The translations under genes were made by a program, and so were the position numbers. DNA of 64,000 bases from Pantoea alhagi (GTDB lineage Bacteria > Pseudomonadota > Gammaproteobacteria > Enterobacterales > Enterobacteriaceae), in NCBI RefSeq assembly GCF_002101395.1, contig NZ_CP019706.1:1054001-1118000 (forward strand). The letters run 5' to 3'. Below the pieces are notes generated by a model that saw only the letters and a list, made by a program, of their open reading frames with translations, ran no database searches and was not told the origin of the DNA. Below are positions 61,342 to 64,000 of this stretch, in pieces; positions within the stretch are counted from its first letter, which is position 1; each line of letters starts with the position of its first letter.

Positions 61342-61380
61342 AAAAAAAGCCCGCCTGATTATTGGCGGGCTTTTTATTTT
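61342..61380. terminator. Bidirectional terminator between gltD and sspB
   Basis: AAGCCCGCC and GGCGGGCTT pair around TGATTATT, with seven A before and five T after. It abuts the sspB stop codon and can serve both convergent genes. Confidence 0.9.
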
Positions 61381-61868
61381 TATTTAACGACGCGTAATGC
61401 AGGACGGCCACCGCGTGGCGGCGGATCGTCATCAGGATTATCGCCTTCGGGTTCGGCATCATCAGGACGGTCGCCGTCAATCACGGACATGACCGTCTCT
61501 TCCTGTCCCTGAGACAGCTCATCCATATCCTGCAGCTCATAAGCGGGCTCTGGCTCAAACATGGTGCCAGCGCCATTCTCACGCGCATAGATAGCCAGCA
61601 CTGCCGCAATAGGCACGCTAACCTGGCGAGGAACGCCGCCGAAGCGCGCGTTAAAGCGCACCTCATCATTACCCAGCTCCAGATTGCCGACAGCACGCGG
61701 CGCGATGTTCAATACAATCTGTCCATCGCGTGCATACTCAAGCGGCACTAACACGCCAGGCAGATTGATATCCACCACTAAATGCGGCGTGAGCTGGTTG
61801 TCCAACAGCCACTCATAAAAAGCGCGCAGCAGGTAAGGACGGCGAGCGGTAAGCTGAGACATTTCCAT
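61380..61868 (-). CDS. sspB: ClpXP protease specificity-enhancing factor SspB
   Basis: SspB is the adaptor that delivers ssrA-tagged proteins to ClpXP. The folded tag-binding domain covers about 1-110 (RRPYLLRAFYEWLLDNQLTPHLVV). A long acidic flexible linker follows, and the ClpX-binding motif GGRPALRVVK ends the chain. It has 162 residues (E. coli 165), the difference lying in the linker. It begins five bases after sspA, forming the sspAB operon. Confidence 0.97.
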   Translation of the reverse strand: MEMSQLTARRPYLLRAFYEWLLDNQLTPHLVVDINLPGVLVPLEYARDGQIVLNIAPRAVGNLELGNDEVRFNARFGGVPRQVSVPIAAVLAIYARENGAGTMFEPEPAYELQDMDELSQGQEETVMSVIDGDRPDDAEPEGDNPDDDPPPRGGRPALRVVK

Positions 61869-61873
61869 AGCCG

Positions 61874-62515
61874 TTAGCCCCGGGCTTGCAGGCGCATTTC
61901 GCGTTCTGCTTCGGTCAGCGAAGCGAGGAAAGAGTCACGCTCAAATACGCGCGTCATATAGCCTTTAAGTTCTTTCGTTCCGCTGCCCACCAGTTCCACG
62001 CCAAGCAGCGGTAAACGCCACAGCAGCGGAGCCAGATAGCAGTCGACCAGGCTGAACTCTTCGCTCAGGAAGAAAGGCGTGCGCGTAAACAGTGGCGCAA
62101 TCGCCAGCAGCTCTTCACGCAGCTGCTTACGTGCCGTTTCCGCCTGCTGAGCGGAGCCGATTTCGATAGTGCGCATCAGGCTGTACCAGTCTTGCTCAAT
62201 ACGATGCATCATCAGACGGCTTTCACCACGTGCAACCGGATAAACAGGCATCAGCGGTGGATGCGGGAAGCGCTCGTCGAGGTATTCCATAATGATGCGT
62301 GATTGATACAGCGTCAGCTCACGATCGACCAGCGTAGGTACGGTACGATACGGGTTGAGGTCAATCAGATCCTGCGGCAGATTATCCATTTCAACCTGCT
62401 CGATCTCAACGCTGACACCTTTTTCTGCCAGTACGATACGCACCTGATGGCTGAAAATGTCAGTCGGACCAGAAAACAGCGTCATTACCGAACGTTTGTT
62501 GGCAGCGACAGCCAT
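61874..62515 (-). CDS. sspA: Stringent starvation protein A
   Basis: SspA is a GST-fold RNA polymerase-associated protein that lowers H-NS levels and supports acid resistance and stationary phase. The thioredoxin-like half (SVMTLFSGPTDIFSHQVRIVLAEKG) and helical half are complete. The surface pocket P84-H85-P86 needed for its function in E. coli is conserved. The ATG at 62515 has GGAGG five bases upstream and gives 213 residues (E. coli 212). It lies 298 bases after rpsI. Confidence 0.97.
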   Translation of the reverse strand: MAVAANKRSVMTLFSGPTDIFSHQVRIVLAEKGVSVEIEQVEMDNLPQDLIDLNPYRTVPTLVDRELTLYQSRIIMEYLDERFPHPPLMPVYPVARGESRLMMHRIEQDWYSLMRTIEIGSAQQAETARKQLREELLAIAPLFTRTPFFLSEEFSLVDCYLAPLLWRLPLLGVELVGSGTKELKGYMTRVFERDSFLASLTEAEREMRLQARG

Positions 62516-62753
62516 GAAAACCTCCAAGTTTATCCAGAATACAGTGCGAATAGCCAACCGCGCGGCGACTAACCTGCTTGACGAAACCACCCGCAGCGGA
62601 GCGACGCCAATCCTTTCCTGTCAGGACGCTCTCCGTTTAACGGGCGCAAAGTGACAGTCAGTTTACCAGATTTTAGGCAGCTTGTGGGGATGGGCAAAAA
62701 GAATTGCCGGTAAAAAGGCGGGATTTACCTCTGTTTTACGGCTTTTTACGCAT

Positions 62754-62786
62754 AAAAAAACCCAGCGCAAAGCGCCGGGTTTTTTG
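62754..62786 (-). terminator. Terminator after rplM-rpsI
   Basis: AACCCGGCGC and GCGCTGGGTT pair around TTT and are followed by T5 or more on the minus strand, about 28 bases after rpsI. It also lies upstream of the sspA promoter region. Confidence 0.88.
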
Positions 62787-62813
62787 TAACTGTTGCTGCC
62801 GAAGCAGAAACAA

Positions 62814-63206
62814 TTAACGTTTGGAGAACTGCGGACGACGACGTGCTTTACGCAGGCCGACTTTCTTACGTTCAACTTCACGAGCATCACGAGTAACGAA
62901 GCCAGCTTTACGCAGTTCGCCACGCAGGGACTCGTCGTACTCCATCAGAGCGCGGGTGATACCGTGACGGATCGCACCAGCCTGACCAGAGATACCACCA
63001 CCTTTAACGGTGATGTAGAGATCGAATTTACCAACCAGATCCAGCAGTTCCAGCGGCTGACGAACTACCATGCGGGCAGTTTCACGACCGAAGTACTGTT
63101 CCAGAGAACGCTGGTTGATAACGATGTTACCGCTACCCGGCTTGATAAAGACGCGAGCGGAAGAGCTTTTGCGGCGACCAGTGCCGTAGTTTTGATTCTC
63201 AGCCAT
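62814..63206 (-). CDS. rpsI: Small ribosomal subunit protein uS9
   Basis: S9 sits in the 30S head, and its C-terminal tail contacts P-site tRNA. The 130-residue protein has the signature GGGISGQAGAIRHGITRALMEYD and ends in the basic RRPQFSKR with the terminal arginine that reaches the P site. It follows rplM by 15 bases. Confidence 0.99.
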   Translation of the reverse strand: MAENQNYGTGRRKSSSARVFIKPGSGNIVINQRSLEQYFGRETARMVVRQPLELLDLVGKFDLYITVKGGGISGQAGAIRHGITRALMEYDESLRGELRKAGFVTRDAREVERKKVGLRKARRRPQFSKR

Positions 63207-63221
63207 TGCCTGTAATCCCGA

Positions 63222-63650
63222 TTAAATGTCAAGAACTTGCGGTTGCTGTGCCGCATGGTTGTGCTCGTTGCCCGCGTAAACTTTCAGTTTACGGTACATA
63301 GCACGACCCAGCGGGCCCTTCGGCAGCATACCTTTAACCGCGATTTCAATTACGCGCTCAGGACGGCGAGCAATCATCTCTTCGAAGGTCGCTTGCTTGA
63401 TACCACCGATATGACCGGTGTGATGGTAATAGATCTTATCGCTACGCTTGTTACCGGTTACGGCAACTTTTTCTGCGTTCAGAACGATGATGTAATCACC
63501 AGTATCAACGTGCGGAGTGTATTCCGCTTTATGCTTGCCACGCAGACGGCGAGCCAGTTCAGTCGCTAAACGACCTAAAGTTTTGCCCGTCGCGTCAACG
63601 ACATACCAGTCACGTTGGACGGTTTCTGGCTTAGCTGTAAAAGTTTTCAT
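63222..63650 (-). CDS. rplM: Large ribosomal subunit protein uL13
   Basis: L13 is an early 50S assembly protein. The 142-residue length equals E. coli, with WYVVDATGKTLGRLATELARRL at the N-terminus and MLPKGPLGRAMYRKLKVYAG near the end. L13 represses its own operon in E. coli through the rplM leader; the 225-base gap upstream (63651-63875) would hold that leader and the promoter, but I did not resolve its fold. Confidence 0.99.
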   Translation of the reverse strand: MKTFTAKPETVQRDWYVVDATGKTLGRLATELARRLRGKHKAEYTPHVDTGDYIIVLNAEKVAVTGNKRSDKIYYHHTGHIGGIKQATFEEMIARRPERVIEIAVKGMLPKGPLGRAMYRKLKVYAGNEHNHAAQQPQVLDI

Positions 63651-63875
63651 CTAAAAGCTTACCCAAATTAAGTTACACGTTGGTGAAATCCCAAACGCTT
63701 GAATAAACGGTTGAGGCTCACACGACCTTATCGACCAGCAAGCCACCCCCTCGGACAGTTTTGCCGGTGCTACAAAGTTTCTGGGAAAAAAAACTTTGCC
63801 GTAACGTGGGGTCGCAAGATTATAGAGAAGTCGCCGCCAAAGATCGATCACTTTTCAACAAAAAAAGCGCCAGGC

Positions 63876-64000
63876 TCAGGTGAGATGCTTTAAGCGCAAA
63901 TACTCTTCGCTTTGCATCTCCTGCAGACGCGACAGGCAGCGCTGATACTCGAATTTCAGCCGCTCGCCCTGATAAATATCAAACAGCGACGCCTCAGCGG
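63876..64000 (-). CDS. zapE: Cell division ATPase ZapE, C-terminal end only
   Basis: The last 40 codons of a leftward gene are visible, ending in FEYQRCLSRLQEMQSEEYLRLKHLT and a TGA at 63876-63878. The position upstream of rplM matches zapE (yhcM), an AFG1-type ATPase that affects Z-ring stability. The ATPase motifs lie outside the window, so the call rests on gene order and the C-terminal match from memory. Confidence 0.7.
   Translation of the reverse strand, partial: AEASLFDIYQGERLKFEYQRCLSRLQEMQSEEYLRLKHLT

Noticed and set aside
63851..63880. Possible terminator after zapE (T run near GCGC)
   Set aside because: A T run exists on the minus strand, but I could not form a convincing stem before it.

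Overview
The window is chromosomal core DNA of a member of the Enterobacterales. Nearly every protein is close to its Escherichia coli counterpart in length and motifs, and both tRNAs are enterobacterial. The gene order is more compact than in E. coli: elbB, yhcC, mtr, argG/yhbX, yhbE, yrbL and the gltF-nan block are all absent from their usual places, and pmrAB follows dacB directly. This suits an Erwinia/Pantoea/Mixta-type organism (Erwiniaceae), but that placement is an inference from gene order and not from a marker comparison. I see no phage, transposase, plasmid, CRISPR, toxin-antitoxin or defence genes.

Layout. 1-4.3 kb: the 3' part of treC (trehalose-6-P hydrolase), then nrdDG (anaerobic ribonucleotide reductase and its activase) behind a paired NrdR box. 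4.3-10.8 kb: the yraR-yhbO-yhbP-yhbQ-yhbS-ubiT-ubiUV-yhbW cluster, which includes the oxygen-independent ubiquinone pathway. 10.8-23.3 kb: one long leftward transcription block, metY-rimP-nusA-infB-rbfA-truB-rpsO-pnp-nlpI-(yrbN)-deaD, preceded by leuU. It joins translation initiation, ribosome maturation, antitermination and RNA decay. 23.3-30.1 kb: secG, glmM, folP, ftsH and rlmE leftward, yhbY rightward, greA leftward. 30.3-33.5 kb: dacB-pmrA-pmrB. 33.7-36.9 kb: obgE-rpmA-rplU leftward and ispB rightward. 37.2-42.3 kb: sfsB, murA, ibaG and mlaFEDCB (phospholipid transport). 42.6-50.6 kb: yrbG-kdsD-kdsC-lptC-lptA-lptB-rpoN-hpf-ptsN-rapZ-npr (Kdo synthesis, LPS transport, sigma-54, nitrogen PTS). 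50.6-54.6 kb: mtgA, an AT-rich gene-free stretch, the ArcZ small RNA and arcB. 55.4-61.3 kb: gltBD (glutamate synthase). 61.4-64 kb: sspB, sspA, rpsI, rplM and the 3' end of zapE.

Functionally the genes fall into envelope biogenesis (murA, mla, lpt, kds, dacB, mtgA, glmM), ribosome assembly and translation, and adaptation to oxygen and nitrogen (nrdDG, ubiTUV, arcB/ArcZ, gltBD, rpoN and PTS-Ntr).

I did not find a convincing undescribed multigene system. The points worth a second look are non-coding or small: a shortened yrbN-type leader ORF before deaD, ArcZ beside a gene-free region where elbB normally lies, a 119-bp palindromic repeat-like element after yhbY, a terminator-like hairpin in the greA leader, three 10-bp repeats in the rpsO-pnp gap, a strong infB-rbfA hairpin, and the joining of dacB to pmrAB.
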